Source of the DNA: Haloferax larsenii JCM 13917
GTDB taxonomy: Archaea; Halobacteriota; Halobacteria; Halobacteriales; Haloferacaceae
Assembly: GCF_000336955.1 (NCBI RefSeq)
Contig: NZ_AOLI01000017.1
Coordinates: forward strand, 198,785 to 231,971
DNA length: 33,187 nt
Reading direction: 5' to 3'
The notes under the pieces are model-generated. The model did not search any database and was not told the origin of the DNA. It saw only the letters and a list, made by a program, of their open reading frames with translations. Made by a program: the position numbers and the translations under genes. The stretch's first letter is position 1, and every line of letters begins with the position of its first letter. Shown here piece by piece: positions 23,409 through 30,442 of this stretch.

Positions 23409-23999
23409 GGCTCTGTTGAAATCCTCAATGGCCAACATCTTCTGGTTGGGGTCGTGAAGTAGAGATAACATACTTACTACGGCCGAATGTAGTCAAACAT
23501 GTGCAACGTCGCCACGCCCTCCTCGCCGCGACCGCCGCGTTGTCCGGATTCACCGGTTGTATCGCCCCGTTCACGTCCAGCGGATCCCTCAAGGAGGTGA
23601 GCGTCAAACTTTGGAATGCGGACGACAGAGCGCGGACGTTCCACCTCGCGCTCGAAACCGAAGCCGGTATGCTGGACTGGGAGTCACACCATATCGACGC
23701 GGGCGCCGACGAGCTAGTGACGATTGCTCCGGACGAAGACGTCTCCCCGGTCGCGTTACACGGAGCCGTCGAGGATTTCGCAGGGAGCGTCGATATCTTA
23801 GGTGTTGATGACCTCGACGAGAACTACTGTCTCCAATTCGATTTCTCGTACTTGCATCCAACCGACAAGCGACCGCAGTTGGCGATGATCGCCGACATCG
23901 AATGCGAATCCTGAACCATTCTGCCGATAGATTCGCAACCTCCACTTACCAGCTGTTCCGTCGATAATAGTGTCTGATAAATGGGGTCTCAACAGAGCC
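23409..23999 (+). mobile_element. Non-autonomous IS5-like element (591 bp) carrying a lipoprotein gene
   Basis: The left end GGCTCTGTTGAAATCCTCA (23409-23427) is identical to the first 19 bases of the decayed IS5-family element at 24383. The right end (23984-23999), read as its complement, gives GGCTCTGTTGAGACCC: the first 11 bases match perfectly and 14 of 16 overall. Both ends are bounded by the 8-bp direct repeat ATTTCTTC. No transposase lies inside. Instead there is one intact gene (23501-23914) for a lipoprotein. The element is therefore a MITE-like or passenger-carrying unit that must be mobilised in trans by a related transposase. The intact duplication implies a fairly recent insertion, directly after the HxlR gene. 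Confidence 0.85.
23501..23914 (+). CDS. Lipoprotein of unknown function, passenger of the mobile element (137 aa)
   Basis: The product starts with a short Arg-Arg Tat-like signal (QRRHALLAATAALSG) ending in a lipobox FTGC at 17-20, so Cys20 would be lipidated. The rest is an acidic all-beta-looking domain: SVKLWNADDRARTFHLALE, then HHIDAGADELVTIAPDE, then NYCLQFDFSYLH near the end. No family is recognised; the pattern resembles other small haloarchaeal Ig-like lipoproteins. The start is a GTG at 23501. AT-rich CATACTTACTAC (23469-23480) lies about 25-30 bases upstream, fitting leaderless transcription from a promoter inside the element. Being the only gene between the inverted repeats, it moves with them. 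Function unknown. Confidence 0.75.
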   Translation: MQRRHALLAATAALSGFTGCIAPFTSSGSLKEVSVKLWNADDRARTFHLALETEAGMLDWESHHIDAGADELVTIAPDEDVSPVALHGAVEDFAGSVDILGVDDLDENYCLQFDFSYLHPTDKRPQLAMIADIECES

Positions 24000-24007
24000 A
24001 TTTCTTC
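24000..24007 (+). repeat. Right 8-bp target-site duplication
   Basis: ATTTCTTC is an exact copy of 23401-23408, directly following the right terminal repeat. Confidence 0.9.
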
Positions 24008-24147
24008 CTCAAGAGCGTGGACAGGGGTCGCACGCTGGACCAGAAGACCCAGGACAGAACTCAGACCCCCCCGAACGATTTGGACTCATCTTACTGAGTT
24101 GTAATCGAACCTTCAGGTTCAAGTGACGTAGCTGAGAATGGTTCTGT

Positions 24148-24354
24148 GTGAGTACACTCTTTCAGCTCGCTGGAATTGTGATTTCGATACTTGGTGTCGC
24201 ATACGTCGCCAAACCAAGGCGGATATACCACTTCGGATTTGATTTCTTACGTGACACTCAATCGGACCCATCTGAACCCGCTGCTATAATCATCTGGTTA
24301 TACCGATTCATTGGGGTCTGTCTCCTCGTTATTGGTGTTTCATACCTTACTTAG
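24148..24354 (+). CDS. Small two-helix membrane protein (68 aa)
   Basis: The product has a hydrophobic helix at about 5-21, a basic and aromatic loop (KPRRIYHFGFDFLRD), and a second helix at about 45-67. It looks like a member of the small haloarchaeal two-helix proteins with a conserved loop between the helices, but I cannot name a family. The start is a GTG at 24148; no ATG is available in frame. It lies between the mobile element and the IS5-family remnant, whose left end begins 28 bases after its stop. Confidence is moderate because of size and start codon. Confidence 0.5.
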   Translation: MSTLFQLAGIVISILGVAYVAKPRRIYHFGFDFLRDTQSDPSEPAAIIIWLYRFIGVCLLVIGVSYLT

Positions 24355-24382
24355 CGATTATCGGCCTTCTTTCCTGTCTAGT

Positions 24383-25016
24383 GGCTCTGTTGAAATCCTC
24401 AGAGAGTTACACGTCCACCCGGTAGTTTGACTAGATGTAGGCCCTCCCGAAGTCGTGGTTACTCCGGTTCGTCGAGTAGGCATTCCACTTGGCTCGGCAA
24501 CCTGTCGCCCGCTACTCCGCGAAGTTTTCAAAACGACGGTACACACTACACCAGCACATCGTCTTGCTCTGTCTCAAAGTTCGGAAAAATGCGACATACC
24601 GGGCACTTCTCGACGAACTCATCGAGATGCCCCGCATTCGGAAAGCCATCAATCTGGATGAGGTCTCGTCACCCTCAACATCATGTAAAGCGTTCAACCG
24701 CCTTGACATGGCCGTTTGGCGGGTTCTTCTCAATCTCTCAGTCACGATTCTTCCGACCAACGGTATCGTCGGGGTCGATGCCTCCGGCTTGACCGCACTC
24801 ACGCCTCTAAGCACTACACGAAGCGAACGAACTGACGATTCAGCAATTGAAAGTCACACCGGACTTCTACGGACAACGTAGTCAGAACGAGACGGTGAAC
24901 TCTCGTATCAAACGGAAATACGGCGCATTCGTCCGCTCACGATACTGGTGGAAGCAGTTCCGTGAACTCGTTGTCGGCTGTCTCCTCACGATATCGACAA
25001 GGTACTCTGAACGGTA
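24383..25016 (+). pseudogene. Decayed IS5-family insertion sequence and transposase
   Basis: The left terminal sequence GGCTCTGTTGAAATCCTCAG begins at 24383. From about 24433 a transposase can be followed: LARQPVARYSAKFSKRRYTL, LIEMPRIRKAINL, FNRLDMAVWRVLLNLS, then GVDASG. It has two early TAG stops (near 24438 and 24477), a one-base loss after GVDASG (about 24788), another frameshift near 24831, and an internal deletion near 24857. The deletion joins QQLKV to DFYGQRSQNETVNSR and removes much of the central catalytic region. The tail KRKYGAFVRSRYWWKQFREL runs to 25016. No right inverted repeat is visible. The element is dead but shares its end with the cargo element at 23409 and the solo end at 15862. 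Confidence 0.85.
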
Positions 25017-25068
25017 GAGTAGGTGAACGGCTTAGCACAGGAGATGAATCTCATTCATCAACTGGTAG

Positions 25069-25551
25069 TCAAGATTGCAGCAGTTCTAGTAGCTTTTTCC
25101 CGTCGCTTATCCTGCCGCCGTAGGAACCACCGGAGTACGTCTGGGGAACAATCGTATAGTAGGCCCTGCCGAGCAGCCAGAAAAAGAAAAATTGCAGTGC
25201 ACCAAACAGCAGTCCGTCGATTCCACTTAGTAGAAGGATGCTGGTGGCAAGTAAGAGCGTCACAGTGACTAGCGGCCCGCAGGCGAGTCCGAGCGCGTGA
25301 ACGCGCTTCGACTCGACGCCACTCCAGTCCGTGGACCCATACAGGAACGTGTTTTTAAGACCATCAATACCTGCCGTTATCTTGAGCCGACCAAGCTTGA
25401 CTGTCCACCCATCAGGGTTCCCGATGGTGATATGTGCACGCCCACCTACCAGTAGAACCGGAACTGCGTGCCCGAGTTCGTGGACGAACAGCTCTGAAAA
25501 CAATGCTATAGGGAGCGCAATGAGGACAGCAACACTAACCATCCACTCCAT
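25069..25551 (-). CDS. M50-type membrane metalloprotease (HELGH)
   Basis: The product has 160 residues from the ATG at 25551; a GTG seven codons upstream is also possible. The first helix (about 4-22) runs directly into HELGH (24-28), the zinc-binding motif of site-2-type proteases, followed by a second hydrophobic stretch. Later helices lie near 85-105 and 112-130. The usual second-site motif (NxxPxxxxDG) of classical S2P proteins is not seen, so this resembles the shorter M50 'peptidase-like' group. A role in membrane-protein processing is possible. The gene ends about 50 bases from the decayed IS5-like element. Confidence 0.75.
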   Translation of the reverse strand: MEWMVSVAVLIALPIALFSELFVHELGHAVPVLLVGGRAHITIGNPDGWTVKLGRLKITAGIDGLKNTFLYGSTDWSGVESKRVHALGLACGPLVTVTLLLATSILLLSGIDGLLFGALQFFFFWLLGRAYYTIVPQTYSGGSYGGRISDGKKLLELLQS

Positions 25552-25649
25552 TGTGTGTCGTCTTTCGGGCACGCTGCTTTTTTCTTTCGTGCCTCACCCT
25601 GTTCATCTGTTGAACCAGTAGCCCACGGATCCGTGCGACCACTGTCCCG

Positions 25650-25967
25650 TCAGGCCTCGCGCCACTTGTGGCCGCACTCGACGCAAGTGAACAGTCGAAC
25701 CTCGTAGGACCCGCCCGGTTTCGGCATCATCTCGTAGTAGGCTCGGTCGCTGTCGCAGTCGTCCGCCGGACAGGGCTCCTGCATCGTCTCGGTAGAGCCT
25801 TGGGTCGCGTCGGCCACGGCGGGTGCTCCGTCGTCCTGCTGTCCATTCTGCGTCGTCATCGCCGCTTCTGCTTGCGAGTCCCGCGGCTCCTCGTTTTCAC
25901 AGGAGCGACACACCCACGCGTTGCCCTCCGTGTGCATTATCGAACCACACTCGTCACAGAATTGCAT
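25650..25967 (-). CDS. Transcription factor S paralogue (TFIIS/RPB9-like), atypical tip
   Basis: The 105-residue protein has two zinc ribbons joined by a Gln/Glu/Ala-rich linker. The N-ribbon uses Cys4, Cys7, Cys20 and Cys23; the C-ribbon uses Cys66, Cys71, Cys95 and Cys98, ending CGHKWREA. This layout is that of archaeal TFS, which restarts backtracked RNA polymerase by RNA cleavage. Canonical TFS needs a hairpin tip with an Asp-Glu pair (usually within RSADE) in the C-ribbon. Here that part reads MMPKPGGSYEV (80-90), with no acidic pair, so cleavage activity is doubtful and a regulatory or inhibitory role is possible, as for Sulfolobus TFS4. The start ATG at 25967 is the family start; earlier in-frame codons give a basic extension. 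Confidence 0.88.
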   Translation of the reverse strand: MQFCDECGSIMHTEGNAWVCRSCENEEPRDSQAEAAMTTQNGQQDDGAPAVADATQGSTETMQEPCPADDCDSDRAYYEMMPKPGGSYEVRLFTCVECGHKWREA

Positions 25968-26267
25968 ATACCGCCGCAATACACGTGTGTCGGATATATG
26001 TGTTAATTTTCGCTTCGCGGTAGATTTCAGGCAAGCACCCACGTTGATTGTACTGAATTATCGAAGAGACAACAGGGGCGTCGCTGTCGAGGTTATTGGA
26101 ATTAAAGCGAGAATACTCCTCAGCATACAATTACGATGATACGGCTGTAAACGAGCGGTGAAAGGCGGGAGTGCTCCACTATCTTCGTGTCTGACACCCC
26201 ACGACTGAACGAAATCGAGACGGTCCAGCAGGAGCAGCCACGGGCCGACTCGCTGAGGACAGCTATC

Positions 26268-26612
26268 TCACCCGCCGGGTTGCTTACTATTGGTTGCGAT
26301 ATGGAGGGAGAACCCAATCAGTGACAGCCCCGCCAGTTGGAGGACACGAGTCAGGAACCGGAAGACATCCTGAAACGAGAGCGTAACAATGTGGAACGCG
26401 ATCAACCCCTGGCCAACGACGGCAAGCGCATAGGTGACGCCGAACAGGAGGACCATGCCGGCAGAGAGATACCGCATGGCCGGTTCGTCGTTGCGCCGGA
26501 GGCCACGGTACGCTTGGTAGCCAATATACAGGCCGATAAGAGCCGACCCAGTCGCCGCCACGCCCGCAAGCAGGTTCAAAAGCGAGCCGTCGAGTACTCT
26601 GTCGACTATCAT
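26268..26612 (-). CDS. Small membrane protein (DUF7521-like), paired with regulator
   Basis: The 114-residue protein has four hydrophobic segments (about 11-32, 46-66, 70-88 and 90-107). The pattern GLYIGYQAYRGLRRNDEPAM and YLSAGMVLLFG matches the haloarchaeal DUF7521 group of small membrane proteins that sit next to winged-helix regulators. It begins one base after the stop of the winged-helix gene, so the two are almost certainly cotranscribed and function together, perhaps as a membrane-linked sensor and a DNA-binding partner. No biochemical role is known to me. The intergenic region 26043-26267 between it and the TFS gene shows nothing I can support. Confidence 0.75.
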   Translation of the reverse strand: MIVDRVLDGSLLNLLAGVAATGSALIGLYIGYQAYRGLRRNDEPAMRYLSAGMVLLFGVTYALAVVGQGLIAFHIVTLSFQDVFRFLTRVLQLAGLSLIGFSLHIATNSKQPGG

Positions 26613-26613
26613 C

Positions 26614-26973
26614 TCAGAACTTCCTCCATAGCCGTGTCAGTTCGTCTGCAACGTCCACGTCTGTACACTCGACTGTCCACGTCAACTCGCCGTCCTGGAC
26701 GACGAGTTCGAACCGTTCGAGGGAGGCAACGTAGACCGTGTCGTGGTGGCCATCGCTCCGTGGCCGGGTTTGTTCTTCGAGGAGGCCAGCCTCGACGAGA
26801 CGGTCAACACGCCGGTAGATAGCCGAGGGCGAGACGCCACAGTGGTCACTCAGCGCGCTGGCCGAGAGTGGGTCGGCACTGGTTGCGGCGAGGATATCCC
26901 GGACGTGGTCGTCGTCGAGGAGGGAAACGATGTCTGCAAGCTCAGCGTCGTCGGCCACGGACGTATCAGTCAT
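26614..26973 (-). CDS. Winged-helix (ArsR/HTH-20-like) transcriptional regulator
   Basis: The product has 119 residues. The N-half carries the winged helix: LLDDDHVRDILAATSADPLSAS, then LSDHCGVSPSAIYRRVDRLVEAGLLEEQTRP (turn and recognition helix) and a beta wing (DTVYVASL). The C-half is a short acidic region ending CTDVDVADELTRLWRKF. The gene is upstream of and nearly fused to the DUF7521-like gene. The ATG at 26973 is chosen; the longer frame upstream is basic and unlike coding sequence. It lies about 100 bases downstream of the 437-residue lipoprotein gene on the same strand and may regulate the cluster up to 33132, though that is inference. Confidence 0.85.
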   Translation of the reverse strand: MTDTSVADDAELADIVSLLDDDHVRDILAATSADPLSASALSDHCGVSPSAIYRRVDRLVEAGLLEEQTRPRSDGHHDTVYVASLERFELVVQDGELTWTVECTDVDVADELTRLWRKF

Positions 26974-27074
26974 TCGTTGGGCGTTTAAACTGGCGGTGTC
27001 TGGCCAGTGTCTGGCTATCGGACGAGTGTGGTGCGTCACGGCCCTGCGTGGGTGCTTGGGTCGGGACGAAACGG

Positions 27075-28388
27075 TCATGCTGTATCCTCCAAGCCGATTG
27101 CAAACAGCGGGCGGGTGGAACGCACAGAGGAGTACGTGACCGCAAGCCGCGTCGCTGGCTGTAGTTCACGTGCTGCATATGGGTCGTCAGCATCCTGGTC
27201 GATATCGTCGACGTGAATTACTCCGACATCCGGCACGGACTGTCGGCCGATTGTCACAGAGTCTCCCGGGGTGAGTTCGTCGTGGTCAGTTGGTAGTGGT
27301 CGTGTCTCTGTGAGTGACAGATACTCTCCGGGTTTGTCTGCGATATCGGCCCTGAACTGGAGGTCGGTCGTCGCCACCGACTCACCTGCTTCGTGGGTGA
27401 ACGTCAGCGTCTGTGCGGCGGCATCCCGAGTGACACCCCACGTTATCTGTGGCGGTTGGGGTGTCGGTGGGTTGCCTTCTCCCGGTGGAATCCGCCCTTC
27501 GGCGACCGCGAGTTGGCCATCGATTCGGAAGTCAGTGGCGTCCACCTCTCGGGTGAGAACCGTGCCGTCGGTGCTTCGTTCGCGGAGGTCGGCTTCCGGG
27601 ACTTTCATCCCTTCTGGATACAGGAAGGCCATGATGTGGTAGGCAGTATCGCCGTCGAAGCGGAAGCCTTCGAGTTTCGTCCACCGGCGGTCACCCTCCG
27701 GTGGAATGTACTCGACCATCCTGCTTTCACCAATCACCTCACTGAGTCGTCGGTAGGCGTCGTGTTCCTCGTGATAGCGTGGGATACGGCCATCACGAGC
27801 ATCGACCAGCGCCTCGACATTTGGGTGTTCGTGGACGCGTTGGCTGGCCCAGACGATTTCTTCGTCGGTCACCAGTGCCTCGCGGTGGACGTCCGACCGG
27901 CTGAATCGTTCGTACCCTCTGTAAGTACCGTCGCGGCGGTAGCCGCTTGCGGTGAGAGTGTTCGTGATAGTCGTGGGGTCGACCCCGCCAGCGAGGACGG
28001 TCCCAAATCTGGTTTCCAGCAAGCGGTCGTAGCCCGTGTACCCGACCCCAAAATAGTCGAGTTCGGTACGGAGGCGCGTTTGAGGAACGACAAAACGGAC
28101 CGGCGCGGGTGACGTGAGTGACTGTGGCTGCCGAAAACAAAACGCGTACTGTGAGTGGTCGCCCGTATCCACAGCCGTGGGTGCGGGCAGCCACTGTCGA
28201 TACGTGGGTGGGTCAGCATCGGGCACGTCAACGCGGCCGAAGTGCTGGCGCGACCCCAATGGTGGTAACGCAGCGGTACAGCCGGCTGACAGCGTGGTGA
28301 ACCCAGTTGCGAGGAGCCCAGCACAGCGACGGAGCACTGTCCGACGCGTTTGGGAACCGTTGGAGGACGGGTCGTCAGTGGGAACCAT
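27075..28388 (-). CDS. Tat lipoprotein with pilin-like C-terminal segment, unknown function (437 aa)
   Basis: A Tat-type signal (TRRTVLRRCAGLL, 14-26) ends in a lipobox LSAGC with Cys37. The middle (about 50-320) is an acidic globular region that I do not recognise. After a Pro-rich linker, the last ~110 residues contain WGVTRDAAAQTLTFTHEAGE followed by VTIG and a final LAVTYSS strand. This resembles the C-terminal beta domain common to haloarchaeal pilin-like proteins (THEGG..., GDSVTV...). The protein should be anchored outside the cell. It may belong with the ABC transporter and other lipoproteins in this minus-strand cluster. A 14-base inverted repeat lies about 40 bases upstream. Confidence 0.7.
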   Translation of the reverse strand: MVPTDDPSSNGSQTRRTVLRRCAGLLATGFTTLSAGCTAALPPLGSRQHFGRVDVPDADPPTYRQWLPAPTAVDTGDHSQYAFCFRQPQSLTSPAPVRFVVPQTRLRTELDYFGVGYTGYDRLLETRFGTVLAGGVDPTTITNTLTASGYRRDGTYRGYERFSRSDVHREALVTDEEIVWASQRVHEHPNVEALVDARDGRIPRYHEEHDAYRRLSEVIGESRMVEYIPPEGDRRWTKLEGFRFDGDTAYHIMAFLYPEGMKVPEADLRERSTDGTVLTREVDATDFRIDGQLAVAEGRIPPGEGNPPTPQPPQITWGVTRDAAAQTLTFTHEAGESVATTDLQFRADIADKPGEYLSLTETRPLPTDHDELTPGDSVTIGRQSVPDVGVIHVDDIDQDADDPYAARELQPATRLAVTYSSVRSTRPLFAIGLEDTA

Positions 28389-28426
28389 TGCACTTCCAAC
28401 TGTGGGAGACAGGACTATCAGGTAGT

Positions 28427-28440
28427 GTGATGCGTCACAG
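28427..28440 (-). promoter_or_regulatory. Operator-like inverted repeat TGTGA-TGCG-TCACA
   Basis: The perfect 5-bp arms are separated by four bases and lie 39 bases before the start codon of the lipoprotein gene at 28388. A TATA-like AACATATAAAACC (minus strand, about 28460-28472) lies a further 20-30 bases upstream, so a bound protein would sit just past the transcription start and could block it. No other gene is seen in 28441-28621. Confidence 0.35.
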
Positions 28441-28621
28441 TGAGCCGCAACCCGTCGATGGTTTTATATGTTTGAATAGGTGGCTACCATCGGTCGGGCA
28501 GGCATTTTGAGCCAACCAGTCCGATATATTCGTACGGGTAACCCCCTGACGCGATTGGCTCCGGGTATAAGCTCCGTTCAGGTATCGCCCCCGCCCACGG
28601 TCAGAGTGCGTTGCTGCACCG

Positions 28622-29824
28622 TCATGCGCGTAGTCCGTACAGCAGTGGCGCAGCGCTCACAAATAGCCCCCCGCGAACGACTGCTGGGGGAGCAACTGCT
28701 CTGTACTCAAATGTCGGCAGGCGGCGGAGGTCGAGCCCAGAGTCGCTCGGTGACGCGCTGGCGAGGCCGCCGTCCGGTGTAACGAACAGCACCCGATTCC
28801 CAGCGACCACTGGCGACTGGTCGATATTCCCGGATGCAACACCCGGGAGGTCTTCAGACGCCTCTGCCGTGGCTGTTGCTTGGATGACGCCGGTGTCTGG
28901 ATTTATTTGATACAGTGTCCCACTCGTGTCGGTCGTGTAGAGTGTCTCGTCGAGGACCGTCGGTGAAAAACTCTGCGTCCCGTTGAGCTGTGTCTGCCAC
29001 TGTTGTGCACCTGTCGCGCCGTCTACGGCAACCAAGTCCCCATCTCCAGTCCCGGTGTAGACCGTTCCATTCCAGACGAGCGGGACATCTCCAAGGTGCC
29101 CGCTCTCAAGCCTCGGATGCGTCCATTGGATGGTCCACGAATCGATGTCGACCGCAAACAGAGTGTTTTTCGTTCGTACATAGATCGTGTCAGGGCTCGC
29201 TGCGAGATGTCTCGGTGCTGCAGGCGCACTGAGTGCCGTCGGTGCTGCTGCAGGGCGGTCGAATACGATAAGCTGGCTTCCGGTGTTCCGATGGACGCCA
29301 ACAATAATGGCGCCGTCAATGATGAGTGGCGAGGTTCGAATGGTAACCGATTCCGGGAATCGATGAATCGTCTCACGCGTCCCCGTCTCGAGGTCGATAC
29401 GAGCCACCGCAGTCTTACTCACGGTGTATACCCAGCCATCAGCAAGCGATGGCGGTTTTACCAATCGCTCTCCGTCCGGTACCTCAACCTGCCACTTTCG
29501 GTCTCCCGTCAGTGCATCGATTGCTGTCGTCGAGAACTTTCTCGCTTGGACTACCACCCGTCCGTCGACGAGTGGTTGCGATGGCGGTTGGATGACAGAC
29601 CCACTGAGACGGGTCGACCACGCCATTTCGGGCTCGGACATCTGGGGACCTGTTCCAGACCGGGCACGGTCGCCGTGCTGTGCTGTCCACGAACTGCCGA
29701 CGGTTTCGATTGTGCCCTTTTGGCTCCATTCACGAGTGCTGTCTGGAGTGGAGGTCGACTCTGGTGAAAGGCTACAGCCTGCGAGACTAGCGGCTACACT
29801 AACGAGGAGGGCTCTTCTGTACAT
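28622..29824 (-). CDS. PQQ-like beta-propeller lipoprotein
   Basis: The 400-residue protein begins with a short lipoprotein signal (YRRALLVSVAASLAGC, Cys17). From about 45 it contains repeated blades: TAQHGDRARSGTG, ALTGDRKWQVEVPDG, VDIDSWTIQWTH, NGTVYTGTGDGDLVAVDGAT, GAQQWQTQLNG and GTLYQINPDTG. The repeating 'VDG-TG---W' pattern marks the PQQ/WD40-like propeller seen in BamB and quinoprotein dehydrogenases. No catalytic residues for PQQ chemistry are evident, so a structural or protein-binding role outside the membrane is more likely. It lies between two other lipoprotein genes downstream of the ABC transporter, which suggests a shared envelope complex. Confidence 0.87.
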   Translation of the reverse strand: MYRRALLVSVAASLAGCSLSPESTSTPDSTREWSQKGTIETVGSSWTAQHGDRARSGTGPQMSEPEMAWSTRLSGSVIQPPSQPLVDGRVVVQARKFSTTAIDALTGDRKWQVEVPDGERLVKPPSLADGWVYTVSKTAVARIDLETGTRETIHRFPESVTIRTSPLIIDGAIIVGVHRNTGSQLIVFDRPAAAPTALSAPAAPRHLAASPDTIYVRTKNTLFAVDIDSWTIQWTHPRLESGHLGDVPLVWNGTVYTGTGDGDLVAVDGATGAQQWQTQLNGTQSFSPTVLDETLYTTDTSGTLYQINPDTGVIQATATAEASEDLPGVASGNIDQSPVVAGNRVLFVTPDGGLASASPSDSGLDLRRLPTFEYRAVAPPAVVRGGLFVSAAPLLYGLRA

Positions 29825-29890
29825 TCAATTGACATTCCAATGCCGCAAAGTAATAAGCCACACGGGGCCTTCGTTTTGTTTCCACTCCGC

Positions 29891-30319
29891 CTAGAACCCG
29901 AAATCGGGCCACTTTGAGAATATCGTTTCGTCTGAATCACACACATCCTGCCCTGTGATATATATCGCATTGTCACGTACTGAAATCACTGCACCTGCTT
30001 CGCGACAGCCACGAAAGTCCAACTCACCGTCGGTGGTTGTGTGTGGGTTGCTTTCGAGTTGGGCAGAGACGACTATCGGACTGCTGTCAATGGCGAGGTC
30101 GCGTTCAATACGGTTCTCTGCGGGAATTGTGAGCGTTCCCTTGTACAATAGTTTTCCAGCAGTGGTTGTGACTGACACCTCCACTGTCCGTGGTTCCGTG
30201 TCAGAATTGACGAGTAAAAGACCCGGTTGCGGAGCTGATTTAGAGAGTCCCAGACAGCCACTGCTACCAGCACTTATGGCTATGAGACATCCCTGGAGGA
30301 GATTCCGGCGTGATAACAT
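29891..30319 (-). CDS. Small lipoprotein, unknown function (142 aa)
   Basis: The ATG at 30319 gives a Tat-like lipoprotein signal (LSRRNLLQGCLIAISAG, lipobox SSGC, Cys22), then a beta-rich domain of the small haloarchaeal lipoprotein type: LLLVNSDTEPRTVEVSVTT, LYKGTLTIPAENRIERDL, VSAQLESNPHTTTDGELDF, and a C-terminal pair of Cys (CREAG and DVCDSD). The upstream frame adds a Cys-rich stretch without value, so this start is preferred. It is 124 bases downstream of the permease gene and 67 bases upstream of the propeller gene, all on the minus strand. Function unknown; presumably an accessory of the ABC cluster. Confidence 0.75.
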   Translation of the reverse strand: MLSRRNLLQGCLIAISAGSSGCLGLSKSAPQPGLLLVNSDTEPRTVEVSVTTTAGKLLYKGTLTIPAENRIERDLAIDSSPIVVSAQLESNPHTTTDGELDFRGCREAGAVISVRDNAIYITGQDVCDSDETIFSKWPDFGF

Positions 30320-30442
30320 ATGTTTGTAGCAACAATTTCGACACACTTTGAGGTACTGGGATGTCGTCGGAAGGAAAGACAGCTTTCGACTTCCAAATAA
30401 TCTTGCCCCGGCGTCAGCTACGACTGCTTCTTCACGAATCGT

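Noticed and set aside
26120-26317. Minus-strand 65-codon frame below the DUF7521-like gene.
   Set aside because: It overlaps the 3' end of that gene in another frame and has no coding signature.
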